A DNA stretch of 64,000 nucleotides, taken from Fen-999 sp964530115 (GTDB lineage Bacteria > Pseudomonadota > Gammaproteobacteria > Burkholderiales > Rhodocyclaceae). Numbering within the stretch: the first letter of the stretch is position 1; each line of letters begins with the position of its first letter. The stretch lies in the NCBI GenBank assembly GCA_964530115.1, contig CAZGYD010000021.1, positions 9,131-73,130 of the forward strand. The letters run 5' to 3'. The notes beneath the pieces were generated by a model. It had not been told where the DNA came from. It did no database searches and was given only the letters and a program-made list of their open reading frames with translations. This document shows, piece after piece, positions 8,426 through 14,767 of this stretch. The translations under genes and the position numbers were made by a program.

Positions 8426-8649
8426 GCGGCCTCCTGCGGAAGCGCCGCCAGACGGTAGGCATACACCCCGCGCCCCATGCAGCGCGTCTCGATCTCGATG
8501 CCGTTGGCCCGCAGCTCGGCGATGATGGAGTTCACCGCGCACACATCGGCACCTCTGACGACCTCCATCGTCGTGTGCCACTGCTCGTCCAGCAGCAGCC
8601 ACAGCACCCGCTGCAGCCGCTCGCTTTTTTCAACGCTTGCCGCGTGCAT
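8416..8649 (-). CDS. Small winged-helix-like phage protein
   Basis: A protein of 77 residues with SERLQRVLWLLLDEQWHTTM, then CAVNSIIAELRANGIEIETR, a helix-turn-helix followed by a wing-like strand pair. It overlaps the end of gemA by 20 bp and the next gene by 10 bp. Probably a DNA-binding accessory of the early operon. Confidence 0.6.
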   Translation of the reverse strand: MHAASVEKSERLQRVLWLLLDEQWHTTMEVVRGADVCAVNSIIAELRANGIEIETRCMGRGVYAYRLAALPQEAACA

Positions 8650-9055
8650 GGCCTGCCTCCTTGCGCTTTTCCTGGTAGCGCATCGCCGCCACCGCCGCCC
8701 GCAGCATCGGCGCTGGCGCCCACTCGATACGCTCCACCGCGCAGCCCATGTGCTTGAGGATGCCAAGCGCATAGGCCGGAAACGTATAGCCCCCCGCATG
8801 GCACATCGCCGCGAGCTTGCCAATCAGCGGCGCACGGTCTTCACTGGCCTTCACCAGCGGCCCAGGCATCCACACATCGGCCCCCTTCTGCTGATAATGG
8901 CGGATCAGCCGCTGCAAGGCCGCCACGTCCATCTTCGCGCACGAATCAACGCCGGTGACAGCCTGTTGCACCGTCCGCCGCGTCTCCTCATCGAGCCCCA
9001 GCCGCGCCGCCGCCACGTGCGCGATGGCGATCAGCCGCTTGCGTTTCTCGTCCAT
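8630..9055 (-). CDS. gemA: GemA/Mu gp16-like regulatory protein
   Basis: A protein of 141 residues. The pattern RKRLIAIAHVAAARLGLDEE, then VTGVDSCAKMDVAALQRLI, and a C-terminal VERIEWAPAPMLRAAVAAMR matches the GemA (DUF1018) family of transposable phages, which modulates host gene expression and DNA supercoiling during Mu growth. Position after the A/B genes is as in Mu. It is preceded by a 28-bp perfect palindrome. Confidence 0.8.
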   Translation of the reverse strand: MDEKRKRLIAIAHVAAARLGLDEETRRTVQQAVTGVDSCAKMDVAALQRLIRHYQQKGADVWMPGPLVKASEDRAPLIGKLAAMCHAGGYTFPAYALGILKHMGCAVERIEWAPAPMLRAAVAAMRYQEKRKEAGHARGKR

Positions 9056-9080
9056 ACCGGTCTCCCGTCATGACCCCGTG

Positions 9081-9108
9081 CATGCCCACGCCGCGCGGCG
9101 TGGGCATG
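9081..9108. terminator. 28-bp perfect palindrome upstream of gemA
   Basis: CATGCCCACGCC, loop GCGC, then GGCGTGGGCATG: a 12-bp perfect stem in the 60-bp gap between the 65-residue gene and gemA. No U-tract follows on either strand, so it may be an attenuator, an RNA-processing hairpin or an operator rather than a simple terminator. Confidence 0.5.
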
Positions 9109-9115
9109 GGCTGGG

Positions 9116-9313
9116 TCACGATTCGTCAAAAGCACTACGCAGCGCCAGGGCATCGGCCAGCGCCAGCTCGGCCAGGCGGTAAGCGGTCACCTCACGCGCG
9201 CCGGCAGGCCACGCGCTCATCATCTGCGCCAGTGCCGCCATCAGCCGCTGCACGATCAGGGCATCCTCACAGTCAGCCATGCCGCGCTCGATCCGTTCGA
9301 CAAGGCTGGTCAT
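9116..9313 (-). CDS. Small helical phage protein
   Basis: A protein of 65 residues, all helical by composition (LVERIERGMADCEDALIVQR, and AYRLAELALADALALR). ATG at 9313 overlaps the preceding stop (ATGA). No family recognised. Confidence 0.55.
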   Translation of the reverse strand: MTSLVERIERGMADCEDALIVQRLMAALAQMMSAWPAGAREVTAYRLAELALADALALRSAFDES

Positions 9314-9774
9314 TTCTCGGCCCTCCAAGTGACCGACGCGCTCTTGCCCACCGTCAGGCACTCGCGGATCGACGGCGCCAACGGCTCATCCCCGTCGGCG
9401 GCCATCTCGACCAGCCGCCCCTCGGGCTTGTAGGCAATCTCGGTCTTTACCAAATCGGTAAACCGGAAACCAAGCACGGCCTTGAGCCGCTCGGCGTCCT
9501 TGATTCTCACCGCCTCGCGCTCGGCGATGGACGCGCGGCACACGCCATGCACGATCAGGCTCGCGCCCGCGCCGTGCGCCTCGATCAGCTGCGCGTTGAT
9601 CGCCTTGAGCTGCGCCTCCAGTTCATCGATCTGGCGCTTGATGCCCCAGCCTTGCATCACCAGCCGGACGCTCGCCGCATCGAGCGGCACTACCTCGCCG
9701 CCGTCGCGATCGATCTTCTCGCCAGCGGGCAGGTTCACCGCCTTCTCAACCGTCTTCACATTCGCTTTGGCCAT
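9310..9774 (-). CDS. Uncharacterised early protein (gene position of Mu gam-type accessory)
   Basis: A protein of 154 residues starting at MAKANVKTVEK. A helical coiled-coil segment (IKRQIDELEAQLKAINAQLI, about 45-65) is followed by a compact domain ending in SASVTWRAEK. It sits between the B ATPase and gemA, where transposable phages carry gam and other accessory genes, but the sequence is not convincingly Gam. A start six codons upstream (9792) is possible. Confidence 0.6.
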   Translation of the reverse strand: MAKANVKTVEKAVNLPAGEKIDRDGGEVVPLDAASVRLVMQGWGIKRQIDELEAQLKAINAQLIEAHGAGASLIVHGVCRASIAEREAVRIKDAERLKAVLGFRFTDLVKTEIAYKPEGRLVEMAADGDEPLAPSIRECLTVGKSASVTWRAEK

Positions 9775-9825
9775 GATTCGATTCCTTTTCAAACGATGCC
9801 CGCCGCCACGGGCAATGCCCCTGTT

Positions 9826-10728
9826 TCAAACCCCTTCCAGGTCGCGGCGCGCTGCCGCCACATGCGCCGCCGTCAGGCTCTCGCCCGCCGCCTGCGCCAT
9901 CATCCGCGCCAGCCGCAGCACCTTCACTACCGCCCGCAAGGCGCCTGCCTGCCGTCCCACGTCCTTCACCACCCCCCAGGCCTCGCCACCGGCGGCCCTG
10001 GCCACCGCCTCGATGTCCGCATCCGTCGCCCGGCGCAAGGAAACCCGCTTGCCGATGCGCGAAAACAGCCGGTCCAGATACGCCGCGCGCGTGCCGCCCG
10101 TCATGCGCCCGTAGAGCAGGTCATTGCCCACCAGCGCCAGCCCCACCGCCGCCGCGTCGTGGATCGAGCGCAGCGCATCCAGCGCCGCCACCCCAAGGTG
10201 CTGCGCCTCATCCACCACGATCACCCCGCCCGTGCCGCGCAACCTCGAGACGATCTCCCGGTGGATGCGCGCAGGGCTCTGCGGCAGGTCTTTGAGCCCC
10301 ACCGCAAACGCCACCTCCTCGAGCGCCGCCGTCACCCCGGCATGCCCCGGCGTCATCACCGCCACCCACACCGACGGCCGCGTCTTCGCGTATTCGCTAA
10401 TCGCCGTCGTCTTGCCCACCCCCGCCGCGCCGTAGACCACCGCCACGTCCGCGGCCATCTGCGCGTAAGAGAGCGCCGCCAGCACCCGCTGCGCCGTGGG
10501 CGTCACCACGAACGCCGGCATCTCCGGCAGGGCGGAGGCCGCCCGCTCGGCCCGCGCGGCAAGCCAGGCCGAGAGCCGCTCCACCACCGCCGACGGATCC
10601 GCCGCGTACTTGCCCGCCAGCACCTGCGACAAGCTGGTCGCCGACACACCGGCCTCCTTCGCCACCCGGGCCTGAGTCACATCGCCAGCCTCGATCAGCC
10701 GCCGCACCTGGTTTAAAATGTCATCCAC
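9826..10728 (-). CDS. MuB-like transposition ATPase
   Basis: A protein of 300 residues: the AAA+ ATPase that binds target DNA and delivers it to the transposase. An N-terminal helix-turn-helix (DVTQARVAKEAGVSATSLSQ) precedes Walker A (GAAGVGKTT, near 105) and Walker B (GVIVVDEAQHL, near 175). A C-terminal helical domain ends at LEGV. The start is taken as GTG 10728, 6 bp after AAGGAG; GTG 10752 overlapping the transposase stop is the alternative. Directly downstream of the A gene, as in Mu. Confidence 0.88.
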   Translation of the reverse strand: MDDILNQVRRLIEAGDVTQARVAKEAGVSATSLSQVLAGKYAADPSAVVERLSAWLAARAERAASALPEMPAFVVTPTAQRVLAALSYAQMAADVAVVYGAAGVGKTTAISEYAKTRPSVWVAVMTPGHAGVTAALEEVAFAVGLKDLPQSPARIHREIVSRLRGTGGVIVVDEAQHLGVAALDALRSIHDAAAVGLALVGNDLLYGRMTGGTRAAYLDRLFSRIGKRVSLRRATDADIEAVARAAGGEAWGVVKDVGRQAGALRAVVKVLRLARMMAQAAGESLTAAHVAAARRDLEGV

Positions 10729-10748
10729 GATTCGCTCCTTTCTTGGTT

Positions 10749-13289
10749 TCACACACCGCCGCCGGCTGCCATCCGGCGGCCCATCTCCAGAATCAAGGCG
10801 TCGGTCTTCGCCACCAGCGCCTCAACCTCTGCCTCATCCTCACGCGCCGGCAGCATCGGCTGCACCAACTGCACCGCTGCAGGCGCGGGCACCTCGCCCG
10901 CCGCCACCGCGGGCGGCATCTCCATGTCGGCGAGCCTCTCCAGCGCCGCCATGTACTCCCGGTAAGCGCGCTTGGCCAGCCGCTGCTCGCGCCCGTGCGC
11001 CTGCGCCGCCGCCTGGTCGTCGAACCGCCGCACCGTCGGCGCGGCCTCGCCCAGCAGCCGCCCATCCAGGCTGAACACCAGCACAGGCTTCGCCAGCGCA
11101 TCCGGGTCGAACCGCGCCACCACCCGCTGGCCAGAAAGCCCAAGGCGCGGGTCCACCCCATAGGTATTGCCCGCCACCTCGAACGTGCCGTTTTGCCGCA
11201 CCTTCACCGGCTCGGAAGCCAACAGCAGCATCGCCCGCTGGCTCGGCGCCAGCCGCTTCACCACCCGGCGGCTGTAGCTCTCCGCGAACACCGCGTCGAA
11301 ACTCGCCCCCTTGGCCGTCTCCGTCCTGCGTCCCGTGCACGCGTTGTGCTCGGCAATCGCCTCGCGCGTCACCTGCTCGAGCAGCGCCCACTCCACCGCC
11401 CGGCTGCCGTAGTTCTCCGGCTTCGCATCCGGCCGGTTGCCCGTATACGCCCCGGCCAAACGCGGGTCTTTTGAAATCGTCTCGGCCAGATCGCGGAAAG
11501 CCCGCTCGATCGGCTTCGCCTGCCCATGGAAAGGGGTTGCCCAGCTGATCTTCACCCCCAGCAGCGGCAGGATGCCCGTCATCTCATCCTCGGCCGCCTT
11601 GAAGCGGAAGCGCCACGGCGCCCCGCCAGACACCGCCTTCGCCCCGAACTCCCGCCCGTTGTCCATCAGCGCGTGATCTGGCACGCCGTACTGCTCCACC
11701 AGATCGGCAAAACTCAGAATCACGCTGTAGGCATTGAGCGTCGGCGTCAGCCTCCAGGCCAGAATCTTGCGGCTATAGACGTCCTGCCAGGCCACCAGAT
11801 GCACCCGCTCGATGCCGCCGCCAAAGCGCTCCGGCAGCCGCACGAACACATCCAGCCGGTGCCCGTCCGCATTCACCCACTCCAGGGCGCAAAGATGCGC
11901 CACCGACCGGCGCATCGGCGGCCACAGCCGCTCGTACGCCTCCTTGCCCTCCCGCTGAAGCACCACTAGAGGCTGCGGCAGCCGCTGGATGCGCCGCGCA
12001 ACACTTGCAAAAGACGGCAGCCGCCAGCCGTGCTTTTCCGCCAGCCGCTGCACCTGCCGGAAACACAGCCGCAAGCTCGGCTTCTCCGGCCGCAGCCACA
12101 GCGCCAGCAGCTTGCGCCACGCCGCATCCGGCATCGGCGCCTCGTATTCCTGCATCCCCCAGCGCGGCGCGAGCAACCCGGCCCACGCCGCCACGTTCTC
12201 CACGCCCGCCACACCAGGCAGGCGCTTATCCCCCCACCACCAGCGCGCCAGCGTCCCCTTCGAGACCCCATGCTCCCGCGCCGCCTGCGCGATCGCCTCC
12301 GTCGCGCACAGGCCAGCCTCCATCCAGCGCTTGACTGTCAGGCAGATCCGCACCCGGCGCATCGCCTCCTCGCGCACCCGCGCCGGGCGCGTGGCCAGGT
12401 GATCGGAAATCCGGGTCAACTCCTCCTCGGAAAAAGACGCCGGGCGCGCGGCAGGCGAACCCGCCGCGACGCCAGGCAAACCCGGCATCGCGCCGGAAGA
12501 ACAGGAGGAAACAGCCGGGTACTTGCAGGCGCCCCCGGCCACGGCGCCGAAACCTGTCGAGAGGGTGGGGGTGGCCGGAATCGAACCGGCCCCACGGGTT
12601 AGCGGCCCGTTGCCAGCGTCCGCCGCCGCCGTCGCGGCGCGTCCACCCTGGTACCCCGCAGGCACGGCGAGCCCACCGCCCTGCGCGAAGGAGAGTCCAT
12701 CTCCACCCCCACCGGCGAGCCCGCCGCCCGCGCTGGCGGGCGCGGGAGCGGGGCAGGAGCGCAGCCCCTCGGTAGGCTCGCCGCTGTGGGCGGGAAGGAG
12801 AGCTACATGTGGCGTAGCAACAGCTACATTTGGCGTAGCTAACCTCACGCCTCCCGGCACGGCACCCCGAGCAGGGCGCAGTGCGCCTGTAGCTGCGCGA
12901 GCGCCTCGCGCTGCCTCGTGTGCCAGTGCGTCGCCACTAACTCTCCCTCGCCGTCCCACAGCATCAACATCCAGCGCCTTCCGACGCGCGTGAGCGTCGC
13001 AACCATCAACTCCGTTTCCGGGTGCGTGATGAGAGTCATGTCCGCCTCCTAAAATCGCCGCCTGCCGCTCGATCAGGTAGCGTTCAACGGCCAGCCGCAC
13101 GTTGATCGCCTTCCCGCGCCGCGAAAAAGCCGTTGGCAGGTCTTCCACCCGCCAGCGCTTGGCGCCGCCCAGCCCCGCCCGGTCGTGGTGAGGCGGCCAG
13201 TCTGGAGAGGTGGCCCATTTATTCCGTACTGTGTTGTAATCAACCCCAACGGCCGCTGCGATGTCGGCCAAATCGACCAGATCACACAT
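10749..13289 (-). CDS. MuA-like DDE transposase with an unusual long linker
   Basis: The frame encodes 846 residues, compared with 663 in Mu. Residues 1-75 form a MuA-type N-terminal DNA-binding domain (DIAAAVGVDYNTVRNKWATS, then GLGGAKRWRVEDLP). Residues about 285-380 form the second helix-turn-helix region. The catalytic core has Asp475, Asp543 and Glu595, spaced 68 and 52, close to MuA. Between about 80 and 280 the translation is low-complexity Gly/Ala/Pro/Arg and contains a separate small gene, a tandem repeat and a tRNA-like motif. Either this is one protein with a bizarre linker, or the catalytic protein starts internally (for example ATG 12488, 579 residues) and the N-terminal domain is a separate product. 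Confidence 0.85.
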   Translation of the reverse strand: MCDLVDLADIAAAVGVDYNTVRNKWATSPDWPPHHDRAGLGGAKRWRVEDLPTAFSRRGKAINVRLAVERYLIERQAAILGGGHDSHHAPGNGVDGCDAHARRKALDVDAVGRRGRVSGDALAHEAARGARAATGALRPARGAVPGGVRLATPNVAVATPHVALLPAHSGEPTEGLRSCPAPAPASAGGGLAGGGGDGLSFAQGGGLAVPAGYQGGRAATAAADAGNGPLTRGAGSIPATPTLSTGFGAVAGGACKYPAVSSCSSGAMPGLPGVAAGSPAARPASFSEEELTRISDHLATRPARVREEAMRRVRICLTVKRWMEAGLCATEAIAQAAREHGVSKGTLARWWWGDKRLPGVAGVENVAAWAGLLAPRWGMQEYEAPMPDAAWRKLLALWLRPEKPSLRLCFRQVQRLAEKHGWRLPSFASVARRIQRLPQPLVVLQREGKEAYERLWPPMRRSVAHLCALEWVNADGHRLDVFVRLPERFGGGIERVHLVAWQDVYSRKILAWRLTPTLNAYSVILSFADLVEQYGVPDHALMDNGREFGAKAVSGGAPWRFRFKAAEDEMTGILPLLGVKISWATPFHGQAKPIERAFRDLAETISKDPRLAGAYTGNRPDAKPENYGSRAVEWALLEQVTREAIAEHNACTGRRTETAKGASFDAVFAESYSRRVVKRLAPSQRAMLLLASEPVKVRQNGTFEVAGNTYGVDPRLGLSGQRVVARFDPDALAKPVLVFSLDGRLLGEAAPTVRRFDDQAAAQAHGREQRLAKRAYREYMAALERLADMEMPPAVAAGEVPAPAAVQLVQPMLPAREDEAEVEALVAKTDALILEMGRRMAAGGGV
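12566..12615 (-). other. tRNA-like T-arm and anticodon-arm-like hairpin (probable chance or relic)
   Basis: On the minus strand, GCCGG, loop TTCGATT, CCGGC forms a canonical T-arm, followed by CACCCCC and A. Upstream is a hairpin ACGGG, loop CCGCTAA, CCCGT. A plausible acceptor partner GGGGGTG is 94 bp further upstream, and the D-arm cannot be formed at normal spacing, so a functional tRNA is unlikely. Confidence 0.25.
12801..12840. repeat. Two tandem 21-bp units, each an inverted repeat GCTAC-n7-GTAGC
   Basis: The unit AGCTACATGTGGCGTAGC recurs 21 bp later with one change (ATGTGG to ATTTGG). Each unit is itself a GCTAC/GTAGC inverted repeat, as expected for two helically phased protein-binding sites. 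They lie inside the transposase linker, just after the stop of the small gene at 12845. Confidence 0.7.
12845..13039 (-). CDS. Small protein encoded inside the transposase frame
   Basis: A protein of 64 residues (MTLITHPETELMVATLTRVG, then HTRQREALAQLQAHCALLGV) in a frame different from the transposase. Its ATG is preceded by AGGAGG at 5-bp spacing, the strongest ribosome site of the early region, and its amino-acid use looks like a real protein while the overlapping transposase translation does not. No family recognised. It supports the view that the transposase linker is not truly coding, or that two genes overlap. Confidence 0.65.
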   Translation of the reverse strand: MTLITHPETELMVATLTRVGRRWMLMLWDGEGELVATHWHTRQREALAQLQAHCALLGVPCREA

Positions 13290-13569
13290 CGCGCACCTCC
13301 ACGCGATCGCCAATCGCGATCACCCGGTGCATGGGCCCGACGAACACCTCCACATCACGGTCGCCCGGATAGACCAGCGCCACCCCGCACGCCGCGATCT
13401 CGCGGGCGATCCGCTCCGCGGCCTGCTGGCCGCGCCGTGAGGTGTAAAAGATGTCGGTCGCCGTCTCGGCGGCCGGGTCATCCTCGTCCGCCACCTGGAT
13501 GTGAGGCAGCGCCGGCCCGCCGATGTCGCACGGGCGCGCCGCCAGGTACCGGAGCACGCGGCGCATCAC
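13282..13569 (-). CDS. Uncharacterised phage early protein
   Basis: A protein of 95 residues between the Ner-like gene and the transposase, overlapping both by a few bases (ATGATGA at its start, GATGTGTGA at its end). The sequence is alpha/beta-like with EVFVGPMHRVIAIGDRVEV at the C-terminus. No family recognised. Confidence 0.6.
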   Translation of the reverse strand: MMRRVLRYLAARPCDIGGPALPHIQVADEDDPAAETATDIFYTSRRGQQAAERIAREIAACGVALVYPGDRDVEVFVGPMHRVIAIGDRVEVRDV

Positions 13570-13841
13570 GCAGCCCCCTTCGCCGCCCGGCGCAGCAGCG
13601 CTATCAGCTCATCCGCGCTCGCATCCTTGGGCGGGATCACCCCATCCTTGATCCCAAGCGCCACCGCCACCTTGTGCGTGTCGCCGCGCACGCCAACCAG
13701 CCGCCCGCGCACCACCTCATTGACGATCCTTGGGTTCACCCCAAGGGCCCGCGCCAGCGCGGTCTGTGATATTCCCAGCCGCTCGATGGCCTCCCGCGCC
13801 CTGCGGGCGCGCTCCTTATCAATCCGCACTGTCTCCGTCAT
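13566..13841 (-). CDS. Ner-like/XRE helix-turn-helix regulator
   Basis: A protein of 91 residues with a clear helix-turn-helix (ISQTALARALGVNPRIVNEV, about 23-42). It is the first gene of the leftward early transcript, opposite the repressor, the place of ner in Mu, where it switches off early and repressor transcription. Start 13841 follows GAGGTG. Confidence 0.75.
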   Translation of the reverse strand: MTETVRIDKERARRAREAIERLGISQTALARALGVNPRIVNEVVRGRLVGVRGDTHKVAVALGIKDGVIPPKDASADELIALLRRAAKGAA

Positions 13842-13884
13842 ACTGTCACCTCGTGGATGTTGATGCGTCACGGTGGGTATCTTT

Positions 13885-13900
13885 GAGAACTTTAGTTCTC
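13885..13900. promoter_or_regulatory. Operator palindrome between repressor and early genes
   Basis: GAGAACT-TT-AGTTCTC, a perfect 7-bp inverted repeat in the 75-bp gap between the divergent repressor (plus) and Ner-like (minus) genes. Size and location fit an XRE-repressor or Ner operator controlling both promoters. Confidence 0.65.
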
Positions 13901-13916
13901 ATGTCAAGGGGTGTGC

Positions 13917-14300
13917 GTGAACTTTTTTCATCGCTTCGCAGAAGAAAGGAAGAGGCTTGGCCTAAGCCAAGCCTCTGCCGCGTCTGCATGTGGAGTGAGT
14001 AGAGAGATGTGGGGGAAGTACGAACGTGGCGCAGCTCACCCGAGCAGCGAGATACTCGAGAAATTCGCTTTTGTAGGCGCCGACGTCCTCTACATCATCA
14101 CCGGCCGCCGCGAGCGCCCGGCGTCTGAGCTCACCGACCGCGCCAGGCTCCAGGCCGCCATCGAGGTCATCGAGACGGGCCTGGGCGACAAGCGCCAAGG
14201 TCATCGAGCTGCTGCGCCGCGTGGCGTGAACGGGTGCAAGTTATCTACCGCGAACGGGTGCAAGTTAACGGGTGCAAGTTCGCGAACGGGTGCAAGTTAA
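13917..14300 (+). CDS. Phage repressor, XRE family, with probable frameshift near its 3' end
   Basis: An N-terminal XRE domain (FAEERKRLGLSQASAASACG, then MWGKYERGAAHPSSEILEKF) is followed by VGADVLYIITGRR, the usual form of small c-type repressors. GTG 13917 is chosen because AAGGGG precedes it by 5 bp; GTG 13911 is the alternative. The frame as read ends inside the downstream repeat array. Dropping one base near 14191 gives DKAKVIELLRRVA and a stop at 14229, the normal end of this family. So the gene carries a +1 shift, or the sequence has an error there. Confidence 0.75.
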   Translation: MNFFHRFAEERKRLGLSQASAASACGVSREMWGKYERGAAHPSSEILEKFAFVGADVLYIITGRRERPASELTDRARLQAAIEVIETGLGDKRQGHRAAAPRGVNGCKLSTANGCKLTGASSRTGAS

Positions 14301-14357
14301 CGGGTGCAAGTTCCAATGCAGAACTTGCACCCTTTCAATGCAGAACTTGCACCCTTT
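14229..14357. repeat. Array of five direct and two inverted 14-bp repeats
   Basis: AACGGGTGCAAGTT occurs exactly at 14229, 14253, 14267, 14285 and 14299 (each 14 bp). Inverted near-copies AACTTGCACCCTTT occur at 14322 and 14344. The array lies just behind the natural repressor stop and before a small gene, on the side of the nearby phage end. It resembles a cluster of transposase or repressor binding sites, or an iteron array. Confidence 0.85.
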
Positions 14358-14372
14358 CACAACGGAGGAACG

Positions 14373-14498
14373 ATGGAAGACAAGAAGCAAAAGCTCATCG
14401 AGATCGTGCGCGGCGCGGCCCGCGGCACGTCCCGGCGCAAGCCGGCCAAGCCCGCGCCAGCCGTGCGGACCTACGTCGCGCAAAAGAAGCCGGCCTGA
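14373..14498 (+). CDS. Small basic phage protein (41 residues)
   Basis: ATG 14373 follows GGAGGAACG, a strong ribosome site. The product starts MEDKKQKLIEIVRGAARGTS and is Lys/Arg/Pro-rich, ending in VAQKKPA. It follows the inverted copies of the repeat array directly, so the array may control it. Possibly a small nucleic-acid-binding protein. Confidence 0.6.
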   Translation: MEDKKQKLIEIVRGAARGTSRRKPAKPAPAVRTYVAQKKPA

Positions 14499-14721
14499 AG
14501 GCTATTAAACGCCGATCAAACGCCAGCAAAACCGCCTTGAATCAATCGCACATCAGATGCGACAAAACCAGGAAATGGCGACTTATCCACAGGTCCACTC
14601 TCATATCGCCGCCACCCGCAAAAATCCCCTAACCCCGCGCCACACAAAGACTTTCCCGCCGCCACGCCATACCACACAACAATCTCACATCACTTGAGAC
14701 CGCACACTGGCCGTTCCTGCC
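14499..14721. other. Non-coding end region of the prophage
   Basis: No gene seen. The stretch is less G+C-rich than either side and rich in short C/A runs (CCACACAAAG, CCATACCACACAAC). An inverted repeat TCGCA-n7-TGCGA lies near 14556. It should contain the phage end, but no clear terminal TG/CA with flanking duplication could be defined without the other end. Confidence 0.4.
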
Positions 14722-14745
14722 GGCGTGTTACGGCGGCTGAGTTTC
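14722..14745 (+). repeat. Host dispersed 24-bp repeat, copy 1
   Basis: Consensus GGCGTGTTACCAC then GGCTGAGTTTC; this copy has GGCGTGTTACGGC. It is the first copy to the right of the prophage and lies 22 bp before the histidine-kinase start. Confidence 0.8.
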
Positions 14746-14767
14746 GCAACGGGGCTAGAATCAGCCG

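Larger units (their letters stand above)
1..14700. mobile_element. Transposable (Mu/P2 mosaic) prophage, partial
   Basis: Early genes of a transposable phage (repressor, Ner-like, MuA-like DDE transposase, MuB-like ATPase, GemA) lie at 8.6-14.3 kb on the minus strand. Head and lysis genes (portal, terminase, gp10-like, endolysin, Rz/Rz1) lie at 0.75-5.4 kb on the plus strand. The portal/terminase pair diverges from a protease gene as in P2, so replication and packaging modules come from different phage lineages. The left end is outside the window. The right boundary is inferred from the last phage-like gene (14498) and the first copy of the host repeat (14722); the exact end was not identified. 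Confidence 0.85.

Noticed and set aside
9310..9774. Gam host-nuclease inhibitor
   Set aside because: Gene position fits, but the sequence lacks the long coiled-coil pattern of Gam. Left as uncharacterised.
11708..11722. A dispersed-repeat copy inside the prophage (AAACTCAG)
   Set aside because: Only eight bases match and the rest of the repeat is missing, so it is chance.
12566..12710. A tRNA gene on the minus strand
   Set aside because: T-arm and an anticodon-like hairpin are present, but the D-arm and acceptor cannot form at normal spacing, position 33 is not T and no CCA is encoded. Kept only as a tRNA-like motif.
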